A stretch of 64,000 bases of DNA from an uncultured Coriobacteriaceae bacterium (GTDB lineage Bacteria; Actinomycetota; Coriobacteriia; Coriobacteriales; Atopobiaceae), in NCBI GenBank assembly GCA_902779675.1, contig CACZCK010000002.1, positions 1-64,000 on the forward strand, read 5' to 3'. The stretch's first letter is position 1. Every line of letters begins with the position of its first letter. The notes beneath the pieces were generated by a model that saw only the letters and a program-made list of their open reading frames with translations, made no database searches and was not told where the DNA came from. The position numbers were made by a program, and so were the translations under genes. Below are positions 25,707-35,670 of this stretch, piece after piece.

Positions 25707-26609
25707 ATGAGCAAGAAGATCGGCCGAGGCAACTCGCAGACGCAGGCCACCAGACGTTGGGCGTGGCTCTTTTTGGGACCGGTGGTGGCTGCCTTCACGA
25801 TCGGGTTCGTCTGGCCTTTCATCCAGGGTATCTATCTGTCGTTCTGCAAGTTCCGCATCACCTCTGACGCCACCTTCGTCGGAATCTCCAACTACCAGGC
25901 GGCACTGGCCGACCCAAGCTTCCAGCACTCGTTCTGGTACACCGCAGCCACCGCCGTGGTGAGCCTCGTGCTCATCAACGTCTTTGCCTTTGCGGTGGCC
26001 TATGCCCTCACGCAGGGTATCCGCGGGTCCAACCTGTACCGCACGGTCTTCTTCATGCCCAACCTCATCGGTGGCATTGTGCTGGGCTACATCTGGTCGA
26101 TGATCTTTGATGGCATACTCTCGCACTATGACACCTCGATTCTGCTGGAGACCAAGTACGGCTTCTGGGGACTGATCATCCTGATGTGCTGGCAGCAGAT
26201 CGGCTATATGATGATCATCTACATCGCCGGACTCCAGGCGGTGCCCGAGGACATGATCGAGGCGGCCAAGATCGACGGGGCCACCAAGTGGCAGACGCTC
26301 TTCAGGGTGATCATTCCCAATGTCATGCCTTCGATTACCATCTGCACCTTCCTGTCGCTCACCAACGGCTTCAAGCTGTTCGACCAGAACCTGGCGCTGA
26401 CGGGAGGCCTGCCCTATCTCATCCAGCCGGACGGGTCCACCATCAACACGACCGAGATGCTGGCCCTCAACATCTACAACACCTTCTACAACTCGAGCAC
26501 CGCGGCGCGTGGCACCGCCCAGGCCAAGGCCGTGATCTTCTTTGTCCTGGTTGCGGGGCTGGGCCTGGCGCAGCTCGCCTACACGCGCAAGAGGGAGGTG
26601 CAGCAGTAA
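25707..26609 (+). CDS. Sugar ABC transporter permease (MalF-type)
   Basis: The 300-residue integral membrane protein has six predicted helices. The cytoplasmic coupling motif is intact: EAAKIDGATKWQTLFRVIIP, the EAA loop that contacts the ATPase. AAAGGAGGAACGGGC precedes the ATG at 25707. Its stop codon overlaps the next permease start in TAATG, showing translational coupling. It forms the heteromeric channel with the 26609 product. Confidence 0.9.
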   Translation: MSKKIGRGNSQTQATRRWAWLFLGPVVAAFTIGFVWPFIQGIYLSFCKFRITSDATFVGISNYQAALADPSFQHSFWYTAATAVVSLVLINVFAFAVAYALTQGIRGSNLYRTVFFMPNLIGGIVLGYIWSMIFDGILSHYDTSILLETKYGFWGLIILMCWQQIGYMMIIYIAGLQAVPEDMIEAAKIDGATKWQTLFRVIIPNVMPSITICTFLSLTNGFKLFDQNLALTGGLPYLIQPDGSTINTTEMLALNIYNTFYNSSTAARGTAQAKAVIFFVLVAGLGLAQLAYTRKREVQQ

Positions 26610-27469
26610 TGGACAAACAGCAGACGTTGGCGGCCGAGCGCCGCAACAAGGCGATCCTGTCAGTTGTGCTTGCGGCCATCTGCATACTGTGGGTGCTGCC
26701 CGTGGTGGCCGTGGTCATCAATTCGTTCAAGCTCAACACCTTCGTCAAGACGGACACGTTCGCTTTGCCCACCAGCGAGAGCTGGGCGGGGATGGCCAAC
26801 TTCGTCAAGGGCATGACCTTTGGCAACTATCCCTTCAAGAGCTCGGTTCTCTATAGCGTGGTCATCACGGTGCTCTCGACCGGACTCATTCTGGTGTTCT
26901 GCTCTATGGCCGCCTGGTACATCGCTCGCGTGGACTCGCTGTTCTGCAAGGCCCTCTACTTCCTGTGCGTGTTCTCCATGGTGGTGCCCTTCCAAATGGT
27001 GATGTTCACGCTCTCCAAGACCGCTGATGTTCTGAAGCTCAACACGCCCTGGACCATTCCAATCGTGTACCTCGGCTTTGGTGCGGGACTGGCCATCTTC
27101 ATGTTTGTGGGCTTTGTCAAGTCCATCCCTCTTGAGATCGAGGAGGCGGCCGCCATCGACGGATGCGGACCCGTGCGCACCTTCTTCAGCGTCGTGCTTC
27201 CTATGCTCAAGCCTACCCTTATCAGCGTGGGCATCCTCGAGATCATGTGGGTGTGGAACGACTACCTGCTGCCGGTGCTCGTGCTTGACATCAACAAGTA
27301 TCGGACCATCCCCATCCACATCCAGTACCTCAAGGGCAGCTATGGCACGGTGGATCTTGGTGCCACGATGGCGCTGATCCTGCTGTCCATCATTCCAGTC
27401 ATCATCTTCTACCTGGCGTGCCAGAAACACATCATCAAGGGTGTCGCGGCAGGCGCGGTCAAGGGCTAG
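26609..27469 (+). CDS. Sugar ABC transporter permease (MalG-type)
   Basis: The 286-residue membrane protein has about six helices and the EAA loop EEAAAIDGCGPVRTFFSVVLP at about residues 173-193. It starts on the base that ends the previous stop codon (TAATG). Together with the upstream permease it makes the membrane path, energised by the ATPase encoded 17 bases downstream. Confidence 0.9.
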   Translation: MDKQQTLAAERRNKAILSVVLAAICILWVLPVVAVVINSFKLNTFVKTDTFALPTSESWAGMANFVKGMTFGNYPFKSSVLYSVVITVLSTGLILVFCSMAAWYIARVDSLFCKALYFLCVFSMVVPFQMVMFTLSKTADVLKLNTPWTIPIVYLGFGAGLAIFMFVGFVKSIPLEIEEAAAIDGCGPVRTFFSVVLPMLKPTLISVGILEIMWVWNDYLLPVLVLDINKYRTIPIHIQYLKGSYGTVDLGATMALILLSIIPVIIFYLACQKHIIKGVAAGAVKG

Positions 27470-27485
27470 GAAGGACGCAAGAACA

Positions 27486-28697
<1,212 letters not shown>

Positions 28698-28771
28698 GCG
28701 TAGCGAGACGATAGGGGGCCTGCGGCGTAAGTACGTTGTAATGTGGGCTGTATCAAAAGTCTCTGGACAGT

Positions 28772-28816
28772 CGGCCCGCAACCACAGAATCGGCTGTGGT
28801 TGCGGGCCGGCGTTTT
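28772..28816 (+). terminator. Intrinsic terminator of the alpha-glucoside ABC operon
   Basis: CGGCCCGCAACCACAG (28772-28787) pairs perfectly with CTGTGGTTGCGGGCCG (28794-28809) and leads into GCGTTTTTT. It lies just inside the presumed IS end, so it may have arrived with the element. Confidence 0.85.
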
Positions 28817-28839
28817 TTCACGGAGGGCAAGGGGACGCC

Positions 28840-29230
28840 CTACACCGCCAGGGCGTAGGCCATCTTCCTAATGTTGTGGCCCATCGCGATCATCCGCATC
28901 TCGTGGTCGACCTTCTCGAGGCCCCTCAGGAGGAACCGCCTGAAGCCCCAGTTGCGCTTGATGTCGCCAAATATGGTCTCGACGTCCACGGACCTCCGCC
29001 TCCCGAGCTCCGACCCTCGCTCGGCGCGCAGCATCTCCGACGCCCTCCTCTTGAACGCGTCGAGGGTGGGGTTCACGCGCAGGATCCGCACGGCGTCGGG
29101 GTCCTTGGCCCTGAAGCACTTCTTCCTGAGCGGACACCCCGGGCAGCCCTCGCCCACGTACGCCCTGGTCACGGACTCGTGGCCCAGCTCGGACCTGGTC
29201 CTCCTCTCGCCCGAGAACGAGAGCGTCCAG
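28840..29230 (-). pseudogene. Truncated IS1182-family transposase (C-terminal part)
   Basis: About 130 residues of a DDE transposase remain. EGCPGCPLRKKCF gives the CxxC(x5)C cluster seen in IS1182-type transposases, and VETIFGDIKRNWGFRRFLLRG carries the terminal catalytic Glu region, followed by a normal C-terminus (MGHNIRKMAYALAV). The N-terminal two thirds with the first catalytic aspartates are absent, so it cannot transpose on its own. Its sequence stops abruptly where alpha-L-rhamnosidase sequence on the other strand begins. Confidence 0.8.
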
Positions 29231-29233
29231 CCG

Positions 29234-30053
29234 CGATGCTCGACACCGCATACGCCACCATGCGCTACGTGGCACCCGCCTACTACGTCTTCAGCGCGCA
29301 GATGATGACGCTCATCGCCCGGGCCTTGGGCAAGGATGAGGACGCCGCACGCTACGAGGAACTGTTCGCCAGAATCCGGGAGGCCTACATTGCTGAGTAC
29401 GTGCACGAGGATGGCACCATGGACGCCGACTTCCAGGGCATCTACGTCATCACGCTGCAGATGGGGCTCGTGCCCGACGAGGTGCGGCGCTCATGGTGCG
29501 CCACCTCTGCGATATGATCGCCGCCAACGGTGACCGTCTTGATACCGGCTTCCTCAGCGTGCCCTTCCTCATGGACGTGCTCTGCGACAACGGTGCGCGC
29601 GATGTGGCGTACCGACTGCTCTACCAAACCGGCTGCCCGTCGTGGCTCTACGAAGTGGAGATGGGCGGCACCACCATATGGGAGAGCTGGGGCGCCGTGG
29701 ACGAGAACGGTGGCGTGAGCACATACAGCTACAACCACTACGCTTTTGGTTGCGTGGCCGACTGGATGTATCGCACCATCGGCGGCCTGCAGATGACCGA
29801 GCCTGGGTACCGGCACTTCCGCGTGGCGCCTGACGTGGAGGGATGTGTGCTCGCGCACGCCGCAACGTCGCTGGAGTCGCCCTATGGACGCATCGAGGTC
29901 GCCTGGGAGCTAGGCACGGCTACGGGCGACAGCGCACAGCCCCTCCACCTGCGTGTGATCGTCCCTGCAAACACGCAGGCAGAAGTGCGGGTACCTGGTG
30001 GTAGCACCGTCACCGTAGGCAGCGGCACACATGACTTCTTTGGAATGCTCTAG
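29234..30053 (+). pseudogene. Truncated, frameshifted alpha-L-rhamnosidase (GH78) fragment
   Basis: The remaining sequence encodes about the last 270 residues of a GH78 enzyme: the end of the (alpha/alpha)6 barrel (GIYVITLQMGLVP, TGFLSVPFLMDVL, TTIWESWGAV with the catalytic-base Glu, SYNHYAFGCVADW) and the C-terminal beta-sandwich. The frame changes once near 29485-29495, splitting EVRR from MVRHLCDMI, consistent with a one-base indel. The 5' part is lost at the IS remnant. It is not a copy of the intact GH78 gene at 59359, which differs clearly. An internal ATG at 29493 could make a useless C-terminal piece. Confidence 0.85.
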
Positions 30054-30477
30054 GACACTCGATCCTCGCAGAGCTTGACGAGTCCAGTAGGACGGCGACC
30101 TTATGGGCTGTGTTAGCAACTAGGCTGCGGAAGCTCCCAGACACAATTGCGACTTGACTTTGGTCATTAGGCAAGCAGAGAGGTGGAGTCCACCTGAGTC
30201 CAAACGGCCTGGTTGGTCGGACAACATGGCGAGTCGCTTCTACGCACAACTCAGAAGCCGAAACGTTCGCTAGATGCGGCGTCTGGTTCGTGGGATGACG
30301 CGGTCCACCAACATGCCCGCCCGGTGGACCGCCGCTCGCCGATTCCGCGGGATGCCGCCTCGGACTTGGTGGACTGTTTGGGTGGACTGTTGGTGGACTG
30401 CGAGACGCACCCTCAAGTTGTAGCGCGTCTACCTGCTCAAACGCGACCCGCAAGCCTCGACCTCATGTGTGTGCAGA
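30054..30477. other. Scrambled intergenic DNA with short repeats
   Basis: No gene is supported in this 424-bp stretch. It holds a 10-bp inverted repeat GCGGTCCACC (30300-30309) / GGTGGACCGC (30323-30332) and three direct copies of GGTGGACTG at about 30368, 30381 and 30392. GGGCTGTGTTAGCAA near 30110 looks like a possible IS end. It is probably debris from past insertion events. Confidence 0.4.
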
Positions 30478-31383
30478 CACACCTACAACCTGAGCATGCG
30501 CTTCAACTACATCAACTCGATGATGCAGCGCATGAACCGCGCCGTGGGAGACGCGGCAGAGATGACCAAGATCCTGGACGAGCCGCGGCTGGTGGAGGAC
30601 GCGCCGGGAGCGCCGGAGCTGGTGGTAAGCGAGGGTGCGGTGGACTTCGAGCACCTGGCCTTCCGCTACGAGGACGCAGCGCCGGACGACTACGTCTTCC
30701 GCGACCTCACGCTGCGCGTGCCCGCCGGCCAGCGGGTGGGCCTGGTGGGCCGCTCGGGAAGCGGCAAGACCACCCTCACCAAGCTGCTGCTGCGCCTCTC
30801 CGACGTGCAGGAGGGCCGCGTCCTGGTGGACGGGCAGGACGTGAGCCGCTGCACGCAGCAGAGCCTGCGCCGCCAGGTGGCCTACGTGCCGCAGGAAGCG
30901 CTCCTCTTCCACCGGTCCATCCGCGAGAACATCGCCTACGGCAGGCCCGACGCCACCGACGACGAGATCCGCCGCGCCGCGGGCCTGGCCAACGCGATGG
31001 AGTTCATCGACCGCCTCCCCGCCGGCCTCGACACCATGGTCGGCGAGCGAGGCGTGAAGCTCTCCGGCGGCCAGCGCCAGCGCGTGGCCATCGCCCGCGC
31101 GATACTGGCCGACTGCCCGATACTCGTGCTCGACGAGGCGACCTCCGCGCTGGACTCCGAGTCCGAGGCAGCCGTCCAGGGTGCCCTCGAGAACCTCATG
31201 AGGGGCCGCACGTCGATCGTGGTGGCTCACCGCCTCTCCACCGTCGCAGCCCTCGACCGCATCGTGGTGCTGGAGGAGGGCCAGATCGTGGAGGACGGCA
31301 CCCACGCCGAGCTCAGCCGCGCCGGCGGCACCTACGAGAGCCTCTGGGACCGCCAGACCGGCGCCTTCCTCGAGGCGGAGTGA
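30478..31383 (+). pseudogene. 3' fragment of ABC transporter, copy of the gene at 18802
   Basis: From ACCTACAACCTGAGCATGCG onward the DNA matches the end of the ABC exporter gene near 19702-20610. It encodes only the last membrane stretch and a complete ATPase domain: Walker A GRSGSGKT, LSGGQ and ILVLDEATSALD are intact, and the protein sequence is highly similar throughout (for example D/E changes such as DATDDEI for DATEEEI). The five upstream membrane helices are absent. An in-frame ATG near 30495 could yield a free ATPase domain, but no ribosome site was seen. The homology starts abruptly after foreign DNA. Confidence 0.82.
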
Positions 31384-31601
31384 GCCCGCCCATCTTTCAG
31401 CCCAGCGAGGAAGGAAACCACCTGCTACCTACTCAGTCCGCACATCTCGCCAAACGACACGAGCCGCATATGCCCATGGGACGCAGCCGCCTCGACGGAG
31501 CCCAGCGTGAAGCCGGACCTCGAGAAAGCATACAACCACGAGTACGTCTGGGCATGCACGAGGCCGCTGCGATGATCGAGCGCCTCGACGACATCCCCGT
31601 A
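31384..31601. other. Intergenic, no feature seen
   Basis: Between the ABC fragment and the convergent HipA-like gene. No hairpin with a T tract and no supported frame were found. Confidence 0.3.
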
Positions 31602-32954
31602 TCAGCTCCACTCGCGAATATCCACGATTCGGGCAATACGTCGTTCGAGGGATTGCTTGATGTAGGGAAGCCGCTCCGAGAGCAGGGGATTACGCGCGAG
31701 AATCTCAATCGCCTGATCTCCAAAACCATCCAAGTCTCCCGGCTCAAACCAGTCCATGTCACCCACCAGCAGGAGCTGTCGCGCGGGATTTGAATCGAAC
31801 TGCTTGCCTCGAAAGCTGAACTCGCCGCACTTGAGGCTGGCAAGGGGAACATCCGCCCAAAGGCATGAGCCAGAGTCGAAGATCGGCGCAGGCCGACAAG
31901 CCAGCGTCTCCACATTTCTGATGACCCCAAAGTTACGGTAATGTCGGTCGCTGTTAGCGATGATGTCATCGCAAACGATCATCTTCCACAGGGCAGTCTC
32001 GGCATCCTCGACACCAAGGCTCTCACAGCACCTGACATAGTGCTGGTAATGGCTAAGATGGCTCTGCTCGGGAACAAGCCGGTCCACATAGATGGCGGGT
32101 ACAAACTCCTCCTCGTCGCTCAGGAAGTCCTCGCACGCGCACTGGGTCGTGCCCGCATCGTCTACAAGCCGGTACGGGACATACTCATCTGCCTTTAGCA
32201 TCCTCTGATGGAGGGCTGTGGCCACGACCTCGTTATACGGCTCCTGGTTGTTGGTCCCGCCTCCCTTGAGCAGCAAGCGTTTGCCACCCCGCACTACCCA
32301 ACGTTTGCTGAGGTTGCCGTCCGACGTGTTGTCAGGGTGCGCGCCCGCAGGAGTGGAAACAGGAGAATGTGGCGCGGTCGCATCGGAAACCCTCTCGAAG
32401 CTATTGTTAAAGAAATTGATGTCACTCCATGCGAGCTGAGATCCTTGGGGGCAGATCCAGTACTGGTCCGAAAGGGAGAGGCCGAGGTTTCTCATAGCGA
32501 GCTCCTCGGGAACGAAGACGCCCGCATCATCGAGAATCCGCTGCAGCCCCGCACGCGTTATGGGTATGCCGCGCCCTTTCCACCACATGTCGAATGCAAC
32601 GGCATCCGAAACATCCCTCTGGCCAAATACTCCAAGAGGTGCGCGGCTCTTGTCGAGGAGCCCACCAACATGGATGAACTCCCTCCGTCTGCGGTTGTAA
32701 ACCACCTGGCATATCTCATGCCCGCGATTCATGAGCATGAATGCGACCTCGTCACGCGCCGTCCCGACGCGCGGCCTTCCACCCCGTGATGATACGGTCG
32801 AGCGACGCACCTCGACCGATGCTCGATCCACCAACCACCTGCCGCCAATCATCGTGCCATCAAGCTGGTTGTTTCTGATGAGCTGCGTAACCCTCTGTGG
32901 CGTGACGCCAAGCAGATCTGCAGCCTCTGCGGTAGAGATGAGGCCGTTGTTCAT
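31602..32954 (-). CDS. HTH domain fused to HipA-like kinase
   Basis: The 450-residue protein begins with an excisionase/MerR-type helix-turn-helix (about 5-45: ISTAEAADLLGVTPQRVTQLI, then RWLVDRASVE). A linker of unknown fold (about 60-205) follows. The C-terminal half resembles a HipA/CtkA-type Ser/Thr kinase: K230 in RLLLKGGG, E242 in YNEVVATAL, catalytic NSDRHYRN (334-341) with D336 and N341, and metal-binding D360 in PIFDSG. HipA kinases normally pair with a separate HipB DNA-binding partner; here both functions appear in one chain and no separate antitoxin gene is adjacent. Codon use and flanks are less GC-rich than neighbours, suggesting acquisition. Target unknown. Confidence 0.78.
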   Translation of the reverse strand: MNNGLISTAEAADLLGVTPQRVTQLIRNNQLDGTMIGGRWLVDRASVEVRRSTVSSRGGRPRVGTARDEVAFMLMNRGHEICQVVYNRRRREFIHVGGLLDKSRAPLGVFGQRDVSDAVAFDMWWKGRGIPITRAGLQRILDDAGVFVPEELAMRNLGLSLSDQYWICPQGSQLAWSDINFFNNSFERVSDATAPHSPVSTPAGAHPDNTSDGNLSKRWVVRGGKRLLLKGGGTNNQEPYNEVVATALHQRMLKADEYVPYRLVDDAGTTQCACEDFLSDEEEFVPAIYVDRLVPEQSHLSHYQHYVRCCESLGVEDAETALWKMIVCDDIIANSDRHYRNFGVIRNVETLACRPAPIFDSGSCLWADVPLASLKCGEFSFRGKQFDSNPARQLLLVGDMDWFEPGDLDGFGDQAIEILARNPLLSERLPYIKQSLERRIARIVDIREWS

Positions 32955-33255
32955 GGAAGCCTTTCACTCAAGAAAGTGTTAGAAGATTACTATGGTTATC
33001 TTAAAACTATTTCGTATTCGAAACAAGACGAGAGCGGCAGTGACCCCCATGAGAAGGGAGTCAGATTACCTGCCCATTGAGCCCTTTCTGAGGCATGTAC
33101 CAACCACACGGCTGGGACATCTCTACCAATGAGATGTCCCCGGCCAGTTTGTCGTCAAATGTGAGACAGCGCCTGATTGCCATCACGAGTTAGAGACCAG
33201 ACCCTCCTCGGACCAAACACCACACCCGACCCCGTGTCCGGCAGCATATGGTGTT
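32955..33255 (-). promoter_or_regulatory. AT-rich promoter region of the HTH-HipA gene
   Basis: No gene is supported. TTTCG-TATT-CGAAA (33010-33023) is a perfect inverted repeat about 55 bases upstream of the HipA-like start and suits an operator for its own HTH domain. The stretch 32970-33025 is AT-rich. A hairpin, GGGACATCTC (33114-33123) with GAGATGTCCC (33131-33140), lies beyond it and probably ends the YhcH transcript or is a dispersed repeat. Confidence 0.55.
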
Positions 33256-33723
33256 CTACCCCACCAGCACCTTGATGCAGGCCTTCTTGAGCCGTGCGGG
33301 CTCTCCGGTGGTGCAGGCGGGCTTGTGGGCGTCTGCGGGCGGGGTCACGCACAGCTCGCCCTCACGCAGCAGGGTCCAGATCACGCGTGCCGCATCCGCG
33401 GGATCGCCGTGCAGGCTGAAGTCATCGGCCTCTGCATACTCCTGCACGACGGGGCACTCCCCCACCGGCGCCACACCAATCAGCTCCTCGCCAGCAATCA
33501 CGTAGTGCACGTCGATGTAGTGGCGATGCGCCTCGAACTGCTTCTCTACGGGCAGCATCGGCGTCACCTCCATGACGTTGGCATAGATCTCGTCGCCAGC
33601 AATGTCATGACGGCCCACCTCGAGGGAGGCCATGTCGGTCTGGGCGATCCACTCAAGCGCGTGCGCGAGGCGTGCGGCAGTGGCGTCGTCAAATGAGGCG
33701 TTTGCAAGTGCAGAGACAATCAT
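33256..33723 (-). CDS. YhcH/YjgK/YiaL family protein
   Basis: The 155-residue protein matches the YhcH/YjgK/YiaL (DUF386) cupin-like family. VEKQFEAHRHYIDVHYVIAGEE (about 82-103) carries the conserved E/H/D/H metal-binding cluster and HKPACTTGEPARLKKACIKV is the family C-terminus. E. coli YhcH (NanQ) is a sialic-acid anomerase, so a sugar anomerase role is a reasonable guess. Start at 33723 gives the normal family length; the ribosome site (AGGGGA) is weak and the alternative longer frame adds non-homologous residues. Confidence 0.82.
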   Translation of the reverse strand: MIVSALANASFDDATAARLAHALEWIAQTDMASLEVGRHDIAGDEIYANVMEVTPMLPVEKQFEAHRHYIDVHYVIAGEELIGVAPVGECPVVQEYAEADDFSLHGDPADAARVIWTLLREGELCVTPPADAHKPACTTGEPARLKKACIKVLVG

Positions 33724-33849
33724 GACGTGTCCAATCCCCTGGATGCCGACAAGAGCTACGCAAGATTCTACGTCCTCTTGTAAGAGTAGCCGCCGTTGCA
33801 GCGGAAGCCCCAACCGCCCGCGATGCCCTCGAGCTCCTCGCAGGAAACC

Positions 33850-35586
33850 TCATCCCAATATGGTGATGCGACCCTGCGGCTCGGCGTACTGCTCGGGTAC
33901 CGTATGGTCGCACGCCTCCACGAGGTAGCTGGCAAAGGCCTCGAAGTCATAGCCAAAGGTCACGGGTTGCTCAGCGTCCGACGCTTCCTTGAACACATTG
34001 TAGGTGTCGCCGCCCTCGCACAGGAAGCTGACAGTAGCCAGCGTATAGGTTTCGTCCAGCGAGAACCCACGCCCGCCCACGTCGTCGATGCGCACGCGCG
34101 CACCCGGGGTAGCAGGAGAGATGACGGTCGAATCGGGATAGATGGGCCCCTCCTCATAGGGCACCGACGCGTCGAGGGTGAAGGTGATGCCCGATACCTG
34201 CGGGAATGCCCCCAGCGCACTGCCCTGCCCGATGCCTTGGGTGGCGGCCTCGAGCGCCTCGAGCAGCTGCGCGCCGGTCAGCTTGAGCACGGAAAGGTCA
34301 TTGGAGTAGGGCAGAACCGACTTGATGACCTTAAGCGAGATGTCGCCCGGCTCCACCGACACGCGGATGCCGCCACCATTGGCGAGGCCCGCGTCCACCG
34401 GAAGGCCCAACTCCTGCTCGGCAGTCCACTTGAAGGCATCGGCACAGAAGTCGCCAAGATTGGTCTCATGCGTGCGCACGCCAGGGTCGCGCTCGCCGTC
34501 GAGGAAGAAGGGGGTCTCGCCGAGTACCACACCCAGCTCCTTCTCAACCTCGGCATCAGCCTCATCGATGATGGCCTGCGTGGCAGCATCGATGCCGTCG
34601 TAGGACCCATAGGCCACCGGCTCGTTGGAAGGCACGCCGTTGTCGATGACCACAACACCGATGTTGTGCATGTAGCAGCCAGTCTCCACGAGAAGCGTGC
34701 CCGCTACCTCCTCCTCGACCTCTTGGTGGTCATGGCCGTCCACAAACAGGTCGATGCCCGTCACATGCTCGAGCACGGCTTTGCTGGTGCTGCCACGGCC
34801 CGTCTCGTCATTGCCCAGGTGTCCGACGCAGATCACGATGTCACAGCCACCGACGCGTAGCTCGTCCACCTGTGCCTGCGCACAGGCAAAGAGCTCGTCA
34901 TCCTGCAAGAACGTAAGATCCGCCACGTTCTTGGGATTGGTGGAGGTCAGCGTGGCAGGCGTCGTGAGACCAAAGAAACCCACCTTGACGCCATCCGCAA
35001 GCTCTATGACCCTGTTGGGCACAAAACGCGGCTCGCCCGTGTCCTTGTGCAGCACATTGGCAGAAAGCAGCGGGAAGTCCGCCTGGTTCTCGACGGCTTC
35101 GAGGTTGTCTTGCCCCCAGTCGAACTCGTGGTTGCCCACGGCCATGAGATCGTAGCCGCAGGAGTTCATAAAGGCGATGGCCGAGGACCCGTGCTTGGTG
35201 TCCACCAGCGGCATGCCCTGCGTGGCATCGCCGGCATCCACCAGCATCACCTCGTAGCCCTGCTCCTCCCAGTCGGCCTTGAGCGCAGCGACGGCAGCCA
35301 TCGAGAAGTTACCGTCGGTCTCCTCGGTCGCCTCAACCTCCACGTCGTGCCCGTGGGTGTCGTTGGTATGGATGATGACGAACAGCGGATCGGGCTTTGC
35401 ATCACTCGAAGCCTGCTCTCCCCCAGGTTGCGCGCAGGCAGCCAGCGCTGCAGAGGTGCTCAGCAGACCGAGGCCCTGTATGAAGTGCCTGCGCGTAACC
35501 TTCACGCGTAAATCACCCATGGCCGCCTCTCGCATAGACTCGACACACGTGTCCTGACGCTCCGTCTTCTCGGCCATCGTACGCAT
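33850..35586 (-). CDS. 5'-nucleotidase / UDP-sugar hydrolase family Tat lipoprotein
   Basis: The 578-residue protein is a metallophosphoesterase-type 5'-nucleotidase. VTRRHFIQGLG (30-40) is a twin-arginine signal and ALAAC gives the lipidated cysteine C51. Metal ligands are in IHTNDTHGH (D76, H78), GNHEFDWG and DGHDHQE. The C-terminal nucleotide-binding domain includes ANGGGIR and LTGAQLLEALE. It would hydrolyse external nucleotides or related sugar nucleotides to feed salvage. GAAGGGAG precedes the chosen ATG; a later ATG at residue 23 remains possible. It precedes the YhcH gene on the same strand. Confidence 0.87.
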   Translation of the reverse strand: MRTMAEKTERQDTCVESMREAAMGDLRVKVTRRHFIQGLGLLSTSAALAACAQPGGEQASSDAKPDPLFVIIHTNDTHGHDVEVEATEETDGNFSMAAVAALKADWEEQGYEVMLVDAGDATQGMPLVDTKHGSSAIAFMNSCGYDLMAVGNHEFDWGQDNLEAVENQADFPLLSANVLHKDTGEPRFVPNRVIELADGVKVGFFGLTTPATLTSTNPKNVADLTFLQDDELFACAQAQVDELRVGGCDIVICVGHLGNDETGRGSTSKAVLEHVTGIDLFVDGHDHQEVEEEVAGTLLVETGCYMHNIGVVVIDNGVPSNEPVAYGSYDGIDAATQAIIDEADAEVEKELGVVLGETPFFLDGERDPGVRTHETNLGDFCADAFKWTAEQELGLPVDAGLANGGGIRVSVEPGDISLKVIKSVLPYSNDLSVLKLTGAQLLEALEAATQGIGQGSALGAFPQVSGITFTLDASVPYEEGPIYPDSTVISPATPGARVRIDDVGGRGFSLDETYTLATVSFLCEGGDTYNVFKEASDAEQPVTFGYDFEAFASYLVEACDHTVPEQYAEPQGRITILG

Positions 35587-35670
35587 GGGACTCCCTTCGA
35601 ACTCACCACAACCAGTTCTATTTTTTACTGTATGTTCCCATGCTTAAATATGGTTCGATACACCCTGTGG

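Larger units (their letters stand above)
28742..29232 (-). mobile_element. IS1182-type element remnant
   Basis: A 3' transposase remnant reads on the minus strand and is flanked on the left by sequence with the look of an IS end (GGGCTGTATCAAAAG at about 28745-28759). The right end of the element and the transposase N-terminus are missing; foreign rhamnosidase sequence begins at about 29232. Element boundaries are approximate. Confidence 0.6.

Noticed and set aside
30368..30400. CRISPR-like array from three GGTGGACTG copies
   Set aside because: Copies are 9 bases long and spaced 11-13 bases apart, with no room for spacers and no cas gene in the window.
30213..31793. 526-codon plus-strand frame across the ABC fragment and beyond
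   Set aside because: Out of frame with the ABC motifs, and composed of Arg/Gly/Pro-rich shadow sequence.
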